Below, piece after piece: positions 41,824 to 49,414 of a stretch of 64,000 bases of DNA. The stretch covers positions 5,671,501 to 5,735,500 of the forward strand of contig NZ_CP108143.1 of NCBI RefSeq assembly GCF_036206005.1, read 5' to 3'. The stretch is from Streptomyces sp. NBC_00178 (GTDB lineage Bacteria; Actinomycetota; Actinomycetes; Streptomycetales; Streptomycetaceae). Each line of letters opens with the position of its first letter. Position 1 is the stretch's first letter. The translations under genes were made by a program, and so were the position numbers. The notes under the pieces were generated by a model. That model was not told the DNA's origin. It saw only the letters and a list, made by a program, of their open reading frames with translations, and did no database searches.

Positions 41824-41878
41824 GAAGGTCGCGCGGGCGGAACGGTTCACCGCGCGGGGGCGTGCGTACGGTCCGCTC

Positions 41879-43051
41879 ATGACTGTGATCCCCCAGGGGA
41901 AGACGGCCCCGCCGCCGTCCCGCGCGGCCCGCCCCGCCCGACCCCGCGTCGGCGAGGCGCGGCTGGACGCCTTCGCCTCGCACCGCCGCACCGTCATCCC
42001 GCTCGGTCCGCTCACCCTGCTCACCGGAGGCAGCGGATCGGGCAAGTCGACTGCGTTACGGGGATACGAGGCGCTGGCACGGCTCGCCGCCGGTGACCAG
42101 CTGGAAGAGGTGTTCCCCGACCCGGCCGCCTGGGTACCGGAGTGGGCGGGCGCGGACGCGCAGGGCCGACGCGGATTCAGGCTCGGCTGCACGGTGGACG
42201 GTCCGGCCGGCCGAGTGAGGCTGGATCTGGCCGTCCAGGCGGAACCCGCGCTGCGCATCGTCGGCGAGCGGCTGGCGGACCATGAGGGGACGTTGCTGAG
42301 CACGGCGCTGAGGGACCCCCGGCGCGCCACGGTCCAGGCCGCCTGGCACACGGCCGGGACCGTCCCGGTGACGCGCGCGCCCTTTCCGGGCGACCGGCTG
42401 GGCACGGCGCTCCTACCCCTGCGGGTGGCGGGCACGACGGACGGCGAACTGCGGGTGCTGGCCGCCGCGGAACAGGTCGTGGTGGCTCTGCGGTCCGTCT
42501 TCGTCTGCGATCCGCTGCCGGAGCGGATGCGCGCCGCCGTGCAGGCAGGGGACGGGCGGCTGACCTCGGACTGCGGAAACCTCGCGGAGGTGCTCGACCG
42601 CACCCGCACGCTGTGCGCGCGACGGCACGCCCGTCTGGTCGCCGGTGCGGACACCGGGTGCGTGGGGCCGGTGACGGGCCTGAGCGCCGAGCGGCTGGCC
42701 GACGGCACGGTGCGGGCCCGGATGGACCGCGGACCGGGCCGCGGCACCCCCCTCGGCCGGCTCGGCGACGGCGAGCTGCGGTATCTGGGCCTGACGCTGG
42801 CGCTGTTGACCGGTTCCCAGGCCATGGCGTCCGACCCGCACACCGAGGTTCCGTCGGCCATGCAGGCGGTCACGGTCCTCGCCGACGGGCTCGACCGGAA
42901 CCTGGACACGCGTCAGATCCGGGAGTTGCTGACCCTGGCCGCCGCAGTCTGTGCGGGCGGCCACACACGGCTCCTGGGCACGGTCGGCGAGGCGGCCGCG
43001 GACGCGGCCCGCGAGGCGGCCGGTGTGACAGTGGTAGACCTGGCACCGTGA
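41879..43051 (+). CDS. P-loop ATPase, SMC/RecF-like fold suspected
   Basis: 390 residues. Walker A is LLTGGSGSGKSTALRGYEAL near 45; a possible signature and Walker B region is RLGDGELRYLGLTLALLTG near 300, and VTVLADGLDRNLD follows. Family name not recognised; the layout (P-loop at the start, LGDGE and Asp-containing strand late) resembles small SMC-like or AAA ATPases. It is coupled by GTGA to a MazG-like gene. TACGGT 6 bp before the ATG and no ribosome site suggest a leaderless message. Confidence 0.75.
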   Translation: MTVIPQGKTAPPPSRAARPARPRVGEARLDAFASHRRTVIPLGPLTLLTGGSGSGKSTALRGYEALARLAAGDQLEEVFPDPAAWVPEWAGADAQGRRGFRLGCTVDGPAGRVRLDLAVQAEPALRIVGERLADHEGTLLSTALRDPRRATVQAAWHTAGTVPVTRAPFPGDRLGTALLPLRVAGTTDGELRVLAAAEQVVVALRSVFVCDPLPERMRAAVQAGDGRLTSDCGNLAEVLDRTRTLCARRHARLVAGADTGCVGPVTGLSAERLADGTVRARMDRGPGRGTPLGRLGDGELRYLGLTLALLTGSQAMASDPHTEVPSAMQAVTVLADGLDRNLDTRQIRELLTLAAAVCAGGHTRLLGTVGEAAADAAREAAGVTVVDLAP

Positions 43052-43407
43052 CGGAATTCGACGCAGCACAACTCCAGCGGAGGCTGGCCGACTTCGCGGT
43101 CTCGCGTGGCTGGCAGCCCTACCACACGCCCAAGAACCTGGTCGCCGCCCTCGGCGTCGAGGCCGCCGAACTGCAGGAGATCTTCCAGTGGCTGACCCCG
43201 GAGCAGTCGGCGCGGGTGATGGACGACCCCGGCACGGCGTTCCGCGTCGAGGACGAGGTCGCCGACGTCCTGGCCTATCTGCTGCAGTTCTGCGAGGTCC
43301 TGGGCATCGACGTGCTGGCGGCCCTCGCGGCCAAGATCGACCGGAACGAGGTGCGTTTCCCGGCCGCTCAAGGCACTGAAGGGCTGCATCGTCACTCTTC
43401 GGAGTGA
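43048..43407 (+). CDS. MazG-like nucleotide pyrophosphohydrolase
   Basis: A 119-residue single-domain protein of the dCTPase/MazG all-alpha family. The metal-binding Glu residues are in GVEAAELQEIFQW (ExxE) and VEDEVADVLAYLLQF (EDExxD). It should remove pyrophosphate from a non-canonical or excess dNTP. The GTG start overlaps the ATPase stop, so the two are co-translated. Confidence 0.9.
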   Translation: MTEFDAAQLQRRLADFAVSRGWQPYHTPKNLVAALGVEAAELQEIFQWLTPEQSARVMDDPGTAFRVEDEVADVLAYLLQFCEVLGIDVLAALAAKIDRNEVRFPAAQGTEGLHRHSSE

Positions 43408-43412
43408 TCGAC

Positions 43413-43490
43413 TTATCCACATTCGATATCCTGTCCACAGATTTCCGATTTCCTCTGGCTTTCGTGTGCCACGCACCTCACTGTGGGTAA
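43413..43490. promoter_or_regulatory. cluster of three DnaA-box-like 9-mers
   Basis: TTATCCACA (43413-43421) is the perfect DnaA box. CTGTCCACA (43431-43439) fits the Streptomyces consensus. TGTGGGTAA (43482-43490) is a reversed one-mismatch box. They lie in a 174-bp, less GC-rich gap after the MazG-like gene. This could be a titration or regulatory site rather than an origin, since no dnaA or dnaN is near. Confidence 0.55.
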
Positions 43491-43581
43491 TGAAGAGGGT
43501 GAGTGGGCTTTTCGTACCGGCGGTACGGCGACCGGCATCGGTGGCAACAGCGGCGACGGAAGCGGCGACGGGGGAGATCGC

Positions 43582-44106
43582 ATGGAAGCGGAGCGGTTGA
43601 TCGAGGCGGGCCGTAGGGCCCTGGCGGACAGCGCGGACGTGCCCGCCGTCATGGCGGAGGCGTGGCAGGCGCAGGTGCTCGCCCGGGCGATGGGGGGCCA
43701 CCTGGCCCGCTGCGGGCCCGCGGAGGTGCGGACCGAGGCGGGCGAGCTCAGTGACACGGGCGCCCCGGGCGGTCCCGTGTCCGAGCACCCCGTCGTCATC
43801 GCCGGGGGCGTGCGGGCGTCGCAGCTCACCGCGGTGACGGATGTCGCCGGGGCACTGGCCGCCCTCGCGCACTACCTCGGCGAGGTGGGCATCGCGCTCG
43901 TGGGCGTCGCCTGCGGGACGGACGAGGAAGGGCTCTACTGGCAGTGCATCGAGGCCATAGACGCAGCCGACGAGTCGGTCGACCGCGTGCACGGGATGCT
44001 GCGACGGCTCGCCGAGCACGAGCGGGAGAGGGACCCGGGCGGTGAGCGGGACGGACCGTACGGGGTGATCCGGGGGCCGGCGGACCCGGTGGGAGGCCGG
44101 CCGTGA
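43582..44106 (+). CDS. hypothetical protein, resembles Streptomyces family DUF6099
   Basis: 174 residues, mostly helical: MEAERLIEAGRRALADSADV, AWQAQVLARAMGGHLARCG, ALAHYLGEVGIALVGVACGT and ESVDRVHGMLRRLAEHERER. No catalytic motif is visible. The ATG has GGGGGAGATCGC upstream; the longer frame from 43483 starts with Gly-rich text inside the DnaA-box region. The family name is from memory and not checked. Confidence 0.7.
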   Translation: MEAERLIEAGRRALADSADVPAVMAEAWQAQVLARAMGGHLARCGPAEVRTEAGELSDTGAPGGPVSEHPVVIAGGVRASQLTAVTDVAGALAALAHYLGEVGIALVGVACGTDEEGLYWQCIEAIDAADESVDRVHGMLRRLAEHERERDPGGERDGPYGVIRGPADPVGGRP

Positions 44107-44192
44107 GGGGTGACCGGTCGCGTCACCGGAGCCCCGGCCGGGGCGGGGTACGGGAGGCGGACGCGCAGGTCCCGAAGGTGCAGGATGGAGGC

Positions 44193-45116
44193 ATGGATCT
44201 TCGAATCTTCACCGAGCCCCAGCAAGGGGCGAGCTACGACACCCTGCTCACCGTCGCCAAGGCCGCCGAGGACCTCGGCTTCGACGCCTTCTACCGGTCC
44301 GACCACTACCTGCGCATGGGTTCCGGGGACGGCCTGCCCGGGCCGACGGACGCGTGGATCACCCTGGCCGGACTGGCGCGCGAGACCAAGCGGATCCGCC
44401 TGGGCACCCTCATGACGGCCGGAACCTTCCGCCTGCCCGGAGTGCTGGCCATCCAGGTCGCCCAGGTCGACCAGATGTCCGGCGGCCGCGTCGAGCTGGG
44501 CCTCGGCGCGGGCTGGTTCGAGGAGGAGCACAAGGCCTACGGCATCCCGTTCCCCAAGGAGAAGTTCGGCCGGCTGGAGGAGCAGCTGGCCATCGTCACC
44601 GGCCTCTGGGAGACGGAGACCGGCAAGACCTTCAGTTACGACGGCACGTACTACCAGCTGACCGACTCACCCGCGCTGCCGAAGCCCGCCCAGGCGAGGA
44701 TCCCGGTGCTGATCGGCGGCCACGGCGCCGTCCGTACGCCTCGCCTCGCCGCACGGTACGCCGACGAGTTCAACATCCCGTTCGCCTCCCTCGAGGACAG
44801 TGAGAAGCAGTTCGGCAGGGTCAGGGACGCGGCCGTCGCCGCGGGCCGCGCGCCCGACGACCTGGTGTACTCCAACGCCCTGGTCGTCTGCGTCGGCAAG
44901 GACGACGCGGAGGTGGCACGGCGGGCTTCCGCGATCGGGCGGGACGTCGACGAGATCAAGGCGAACGGACTGGCCGGCTCGCCCGGAGAGGTCGTCGACA
45001 AGATCGGCCGCTTCGCCGCGATCGGCGCCTCCCGCATCTACCTCCAGGTGCTGGACCTCGACGACCTGGACCACCTGGAGCTGATCTCGTCGCAGGTGCA
45101 GTCGCAGCTGCGCTGA
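44193..45116 (+). CDS. LLM-class, probably F420-dependent oxidoreductase
   Basis: A 307-residue TIM-barrel protein of the luciferase-like superfamily: YDTLLTVAKAAEDLGFDAFYRSDH, IRLGTLMTAGTFRLPG, GRVELGLGAGWFEEEHKAYG and PVLIGGHGAVRTPRLAARYADE. The FYRSDH and GWFEEEH text is typical of the TIGR03560-like F420-dependent group. Substrate unknown. The ATG follows AGGATGGAGG. It stands alone before the homocysteine methyltransferase gene. Confidence 0.9.
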   Translation: MDLRIFTEPQQGASYDTLLTVAKAAEDLGFDAFYRSDHYLRMGSGDGLPGPTDAWITLAGLARETKRIRLGTLMTAGTFRLPGVLAIQVAQVDQMSGGRVELGLGAGWFEEEHKAYGIPFPKEKFGRLEEQLAIVTGLWETETGKTFSYDGTYYQLTDSPALPKPAQARIPVLIGGHGAVRTPRLAARYADEFNIPFASLEDSEKQFGRVRDAAVAAGRAPDDLVYSNALVVCVGKDDAEVARRASAIGRDVDEIKANGLAGSPGEVVDKIGRFAAIGASRIYLQVLDLDDLDHLELISSQVQSQLR

Positions 45117-45190
45117 CGCCCCAGGGCGCGGCGAGACCGGTGGGGGACGGCGGAGGCCCGCCGACGGAATCACACGAGCGAGGAGCGGCC

Positions 45191-46123
45191 GTGAACACCG
45201 CACGGACATCTGGGGTTCCGTCCCGTCGTCCCCTCGGCGAGGCACTCGCCGAGGGGACGGTCCTCCTGGACGGCGGACTCTCCAACCAGTTGGAGGCGCA
45301 GGGCTGCGACCTGTCCGACGCGCTGTGGTCGGCCCGGCTGCTCGCCGACGCACCCCAGCAGATCGAGGCGGCCCACACGGCCTACGCGCGGGCCGGGGCG
45401 CAGGTGCTGATCACCGCCAGCTACCAGGCCACGTTCGAGGGATTCGGCCGACGGGGGATCGGCCGGGCGCGGGCCGCCGAGCTGATGGCCGGGAGCGTGG
45501 AGTGGGCGCGCCGCGCGGGAGAGGTGACCGGACGGGACCAGTGGGTCGCCGCCTCGATCGGGCCGTACGGGGCGATGCTCGCGGACGGCAGCGAGTACCG
45601 GGGCGGGTACGGGCTGTCCGTCCGCGAGCTGGAGCGCTTCCACCGCCCCCGGGCGGAGGCGCTGGCCGAGGCGGGTCCCGACGTGCTGGCCCTGGAGACG
45701 GTGCCCGACATCGACGAGGCCGAGGCGCTGCTGCGGGTGGTCGAGGGTCTCGGAGTGCCGGTGTGGCTGTCGTACAGCGTCGCGGACGGCCGGACCCGGG
45801 CCGGACAACCCCTGGAGGAGGCCTTCGGGCTCGTCGCGGGCATGCACCAGGTGGTCGCGGTCGGCGTCAACTGCTGCGACCCCGCCGACGCGGACCCTGC
45901 GGTGGAGGCGGCGGCCGCGACGGGCAAGCCCGTGGTGGTCTATCCGAACAGCGGGGAGCGGTGGGACACCAGCGCCCGGAGGTGGACGGGGAGCAGCACC
46001 TTCGCGGCGGGCCGGGTGCGGGACTGGCAGCGCGCGGGCGCGCGCCTGATCGGCGGCTGCTGCCGGGTGGGCCCGCGCGAGATCGAGGAACTGGCCGGGC
46101 GGGTGGTGCGGCCGGGAGCCTGA
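45191..46123 (+). CDS. mmuM: homocysteine S-methyltransferase
   Basis: 310 residues of the zinc-dependent betaine/S-methylmethionine-homocysteine methyltransferase family. GTVLLDGGLSNQLEAQG at the N-terminus, the first Zn Cys in AVGVNCCDP and the Cys pair in LIGGCCRVGP at the C-terminus are all present. It makes methionine from homocysteine with S-methylmethionine or SAM as donor. The GTG start follows GAGGAGCGG. No corrinoid domain, so it is the short form. Confidence 0.92.
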   Translation: MNTARTSGVPSRRPLGEALAEGTVLLDGGLSNQLEAQGCDLSDALWSARLLADAPQQIEAAHTAYARAGAQVLITASYQATFEGFGRRGIGRARAAELMAGSVEWARRAGEVTGRDQWVAASIGPYGAMLADGSEYRGGYGLSVRELERFHRPRAEALAEAGPDVLALETVPDIDEAEALLRVVEGLGVPVWLSYSVADGRTRAGQPLEEAFGLVAGMHQVVAVGVNCCDPADADPAVEAAAATGKPVVVYPNSGERWDTSARRWTGSSTFAAGRVRDWQRAGARLIGGCCRVGPREIEELAGRVVRPGA

Positions 46124-46159
46124 ACGGCCCGGCTTCATCATGCGGGGGCGCCGTGCCGC

Positions 46160-46228
46160 ACCATCAGGCAGTGCAGTGCAGTGCAGTGCGGTGCCGGGCC
46201 TCGCCCCGCCATCAGGCAGTGCACTGCC
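46160..46228. repeat. short repeat patch with (GCAGT)4 and a 14-bp palindrome
   Basis: (GCAGT)4 occupies 46168-46187. The phrase CCATCAGGCAGTGCA occurs twice (about 46161 and 46209), and GGCAGTGCACTGCC (46215-46228) is a perfect palindrome. The patch is in the 239-bp gap after mmuM, which has no gene that I can support. Confidence 0.7.
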
Positions 46229-46362
46229 GGGCCATCGGCGTCGTGCCTCCACCACCGGCGAAGTGGTCGACCGGCCGAGCGGTCCTGCCGGGCGGACAGC
46301 TCCACCCGAACTCTCCTCCGTGTACGGTCCCGACGCGTGAGGGAGCCCTCAGGGAAGCCGCC

Positions 46363-46551
46363 TCATGCCTGGGCGAGAGGTCTGACGGACGCGGTGGCGT
46401 CGGACCCGGCCGTCTGCGGCACGGTGACGCGCTCGATGACGATCCCCAGGAGCACCGCCGCCGCGATCATGAGCGCCTCCGCCACGACGAGGAGGCCCAT
46501 CGGCGCCGGAACGACCGGTGCCGCGAGCGTGAGCAGCACCCCGTGCGCCAT
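46363..46551 (-). CDS. possible small membrane protein
   Basis: A 62-residue reading, MAHGVLLTLAAPVVPAPMGL onward, with one or two hydrophobic segments (LLVVAEALMIAAAVLLGIVI) and a short polar tail. There is no clear ribosome site, and the start at 46551 is only one option within a frame open from 46671. Hydrophobicity pattern and GC-rich third positions support it weakly. Confidence 0.35.
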   Translation of the reverse strand: MAHGVLLTLAAPVVPAPMGLLVVAEALMIAAAVLLGIVIERVTVPQTAGSDATASVRPLAQA

Positions 46552-46694
46552 CCAGGCGCGGGCACACGGTGGCCGCCGCAGGCGGACCTGGCCACGTGTC
46601 CGTGGAACTGCTCGCGCGATGCCGGGTACCGGACAGTCCTCGGCTGCGCGGCGCCTGCATGATGTCGGCACCCGGTGAGAGTGGAGGAGTGGGA

Positions 46695-47219
46695 ATGGCC
46701 GAAGGCGGCAGGGTGGATCTCGTCCACCTGACCGATGGGGAAAACAGTCTCAGGATTGGTGTCCTGGGCCGCCGCATGCCCGGGGTATTGCCCTGGCACG
46801 ACTTTCTCGATGTGGAGGTCGTCGTGACGAGCGCGTTTGCTCATGGACGCCTGGAAGTGTGTCTGGCGCCGACCGATCTGGACGACTGGGCCCAGGTCTT
46901 GGGCGAGCTCGCCGCAGGGCGGAGCGCCACATGGATGGACGACGGACGCAATCCCGGGATCCGCTTCGCATCCTCCGGACAGGACGGGGTCGCGGTGGTC
47001 GTGGTGGAGGACGTGGCCGGATCGGGAACATCGGTCCGCGTTCCGGTGCGCGTGGCCGGTGGATGGACCGATGAGCTGGAGGAACGGCTCGGGCACGTCC
47101 GGGCGGCCTGGCCTCAGGAGGCCGTGGAGACCGCCCCGGGCGCCTACGAGTGGCGGCGTGCTCGCGCGTACCGACCGCGCACGGACGGTACGCCGGAAGC
47201 GGTGGGACGAGTGGTGTGA
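46695..47219 (+). CDS. DUF5959-like hypothetical protein
   Basis: 174 residues: MAEGGRVDLVHLTDGENSLR, then LDVEVVVTSAFAHGRLEVCL, PTDLDDWAQVLGELAAGRS and VVVVEDVAGSGTSVRVPV. This reads like the actinobacterial family DUF5959 (identified from memory). A compact beta-rich domain with no catalytic signature is expected. The ATG has GTGGAGGAGTGGGA upstream; the frame is open further upstream but poorly supported. Confidence 0.7.
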   Translation: MAEGGRVDLVHLTDGENSLRIGVLGRRMPGVLPWHDFLDVEVVVTSAFAHGRLEVCLAPTDLDDWAQVLGELAAGRSATWMDDGRNPGIRFASSGQDGVAVVVVEDVAGSGTSVRVPVRVAGGWTDELEERLGHVRAAWPQEAVETAPGAYEWRRARAYRPRTDGTPEAVGRVV

Positions 47220-47372
47220 CGCCGTCGCGGTGGCCACCGGCAGGGTGTGAACGGGCGCGGGACACCGGTGGTTTCGGTTGGCGTACAGCCGTTCCAGAAG
47301 CGGAATGAGTAACTCTTGTTTGTCAGTGGTGGGTGAGATGATGAAAGGACATCGAGGAGAGGAGGAAACGAC

Positions 47373-47585
47373 ATCGACACACCACTACGCAAGCAGGCGA
47401 AGAAGTTGAAGGCGGGTGACCATCTGAGACTGTGGAACGGCAGGACCGCCGAAATTCCCGCAATTGAGGAAGGGGTGAACCAGGACGGCAGGAAGGCGCT
47501 CGTCCTGCGTCTGCACAAGGAGAAGGCTGTGATTGTTAAGCGAGAGACATTCGTGACCATGCACTACCCGTCACGGGGCAGGTAA
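47373..47585 (+). CDS. small basic hypothetical protein with apparent ATC start codon
   Basis: A 70-codon frame reads (ATC) then DTPLRKQAKKLKAGDHLRLW, NGRTAEIPAIEEGVNQDGRK, ALVLRLHKEKAVIVKRET and ends at TAA 47583. The text looks like a genuine short beta-rich, SH3-like nucleic-acid or phage-type protein. A near-ideal ribosome site (AGGAGG, 7 bp spacing) precedes ATC at 47373. A stop (TGA at 47332) lies upstream in the same frame with no ATG, GTG or TTG between. The only canonical alternative is TTG at codon 12. An indel in the sequence is another explanation. It is followed by a strong terminator. Confidence 0.6.
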   Translation: MDTPLRKQAKKLKAGDHLRLWNGRTAEIPAIEEGVNQDGRKALVLRLHKEKAVIVKRETFVTMHYPSRGR

Positions 47586-47599
47586 CTCTGTCACTCACC

Positions 47600-47635
47600 C
47601 GTGCCGGCGCCGTCGAACGGGACGGCGCCGGCACG
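47600..47635 (+). terminator. terminator after the small ATC-start gene
   Basis: A perfect 15-bp stem CGTGCCGGCGCCGTC (47600-47614 with 47621-47635) has loop GAACGG. Next to it (47706-47742) is a triplicated GGCTTCGCCG phrase, 12 bp apart. Confidence 0.8.
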
Positions 47636-47818
47636 TCCGGTCGGCCCGGCGACCCGCCTGCCCCCGCTGTGGGTCCTGGCGCGTGCCGCGCGGCGGGATG
47701 CGCGGGGCTTCGCCGAGGCTTCGCCGGGGCTTCGCCGGGGCTCACACCGTCGGTGGAAGCCCGCATGTCCTGGTAATCCGCTGTCGCAACAGGCCCGCCG
47801 ACACACATACTCGGTCAT

Positions 47819-49414
47819 GTGTTCCTGACGATCTCAACCACTGGCGACGAGCAGCACCCGGCTACTGACCTGGGGTTCCTCCTCCACAAACATCCCGACA
47901 AGTCCCAGACGTTCTCGACCTCCCACGGCACGGCCCACGTCTTCTATCCCGAGGCGTCGCCCGAGCGGTGCACGGCAGCCCTGCTGCTGGAGGTGGACCC
48001 GGTGGCGCTGGTGCGGCGGGGCAAGGGGAAGGGCCGCGGCGGAGCGCCCGACGCGGCGCTCGCGCAGTACGTCAACGACCGGCCGTACGCCGCGTCGTCG
48101 CTGCTCTCCGTCGCGATGTCGACCGTGTTCAAGTCCGCGCTGAACGGGGCGTGCCGGGCGATGCCCGAACGTGCCGCGGAGCCCCTGCCCCTGCGGATCG
48201 AGGTACCCGCCCTCCCCGCACGTGGTGGCGCGGAACTGGTGCACAAGCTCTTCGCGCCGCTCGGCTGGACACGCGTCGAGGCCCTCACCGTGCCGCTCGA
48301 CGAGCAGTTCCCGGAGTGGGGCGACTCGCGCTATGTGAGCCTGGTACTGGAGGGGGAGCTCCGCCTCCAGGACGCGCTGCGTCAGCTGTACGTCCTGCTG
48401 CCGGTCCTCGACGACGCCAAGCACTACTGGGTGGCCCCCGACGAGGTCGACAAACTGCTGAGGGCCGGAGAGGGCTGGCTGGCCGGACATCCTGAGCAGA
48501 AGCTGATCACCAGCCGCTACCTCTCCCGCCGCTGGAGTCTCACCCGGCAGGCGACGGAGCGCCTGGAGCTGGTGCGGCTCGCCGAGTCCGACGACCTGGA
48601 GGTGGAGAGCGTCGACAACGCGGTGGACGAGACCACCGACACGGAGGAGCGTCCCGTGCCGCTCGCCGGCCGGCGCCGCGAGGCGATCGTCGAGGCGCTG
48701 AGGGCCGCCGACGCGCGCCGGGTGCTCGACCTGGGATGCGGACAGGGGCAGCTGGTGCAGGAACTGCTCAAGGACGTGCACTTCACGGAGATCGTGGGGG
48801 TCGACGTGTCGATGCGCGCCCTGACGGTCGCCGCACGCCGGCTGAAACTCGACCGCATGGGCGAGCGTCAGGCGGGCCGCGTGGCCCTGCGGCAGGGCGC
48901 CCTGACCTACACGGACAAGCAGTTGAAGGGCTACGACGCCGCCGTGCTCAGCGAAGTCGTCGAGCACCTCGACCTGCCGCGGCTCCCGGCCCTGGAATAC
49001 GCGGTGTTCGGCTCGGCCCGCCCGCGCACCGTGCTCGTCACCACGCCCAACGTGGAGTACAACGTCCGCTGGGAGACGCTCCCGGCCGGGCACGTACGCC
49101 ACGGCGACCACCGCTTCGAGTGGACCAGGGAGGAATTCCGCGACTGGTCGGGGCAGGTGGCGGCACGCCACGGCTACACGGTGGAGTTCGTACCCGTGGG
49201 ACCCGACGACCCCGAAGTGGGCCCGCCCACACAGATGGCCGTGTTCACGATGGCCGGTGCGGACGGCCGCGCACCGCACGGGACCGGCACGGACGCCCGG
49301 AGCACCCGGACCCCCCGGTCCACCGAGGACGCCGGGCCCACGGAGAGCCCGCTGCCCGCCGACACCCCGCAGCTCCCCGCCACTACCACCACGAAGGAGG
49401 AGAAGGCCGCATGA
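47819..49414 (+). CDS. hen1: bacterial Hen1 RNA 3'-terminal ribose 2'-O-methyltransferase
   Basis: 531 residues: an N-terminal Hen1-specific domain (about 1-240, TISTTGDEQHPATDLGFLLH) and a C-terminal SAM methyltransferase with VLDLGCGQGQLVQELL near 302, VGVDVSMRAL, the metal-binding Glu/Glu/His of LSEVVEHLDLP and a later His in HGDHRFEWT. It marks the repaired RNA 3' end so the break cannot be recut by ribotoxins. The GTG start has no ribosome site; CATACT (47806-47811) lies 7 bp before it, so the message is probably leaderless. The tail after residue 475 is disordered. The pnkp ATG overlaps its stop. Confidence 0.93.
   Translation: MFLTISTTGDEQHPATDLGFLLHKHPDKSQTFSTSHGTAHVFYPEASPERCTAALLLEVDPVALVRRGKGKGRGGAPDAALAQYVNDRPYAASSLLSVAMSTVFKSALNGACRAMPERAAEPLPLRIEVPALPARGGAELVHKLFAPLGWTRVEALTVPLDEQFPEWGDSRYVSLVLEGELRLQDALRQLYVLLPVLDDAKHYWVAPDEVDKLLRAGEGWLAGHPEQKLITSRYLSRRWSLTRQATERLELVRLAESDDLEVESVDNAVDETTDTEERPVPLAGRRREAIVEALRAADARRVLDLGCGQGQLVQELLKDVHFTEIVGVDVSMRALTVAARRLKLDRMGERQAGRVALRQGALTYTDKQLKGYDAAVLSEVVEHLDLPRLPALEYAVFGSARPRTVLVTTPNVEYNVRWETLPAGHVRHGDHRFEWTREEFRDWSGQVAARHGYTVEFVPVGPDDPEVGPPTQMAVFTMAGADGRAPHGTGTDARSTRTPRSTEDAGPTESPLPADTPQLPATTTTKEEKAA

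Noticed and set aside
43413..43490. A replication origin
   Set aside because: Only three boxes, and no dnaA, dnaN, gyrase or rpmH genes nearby.
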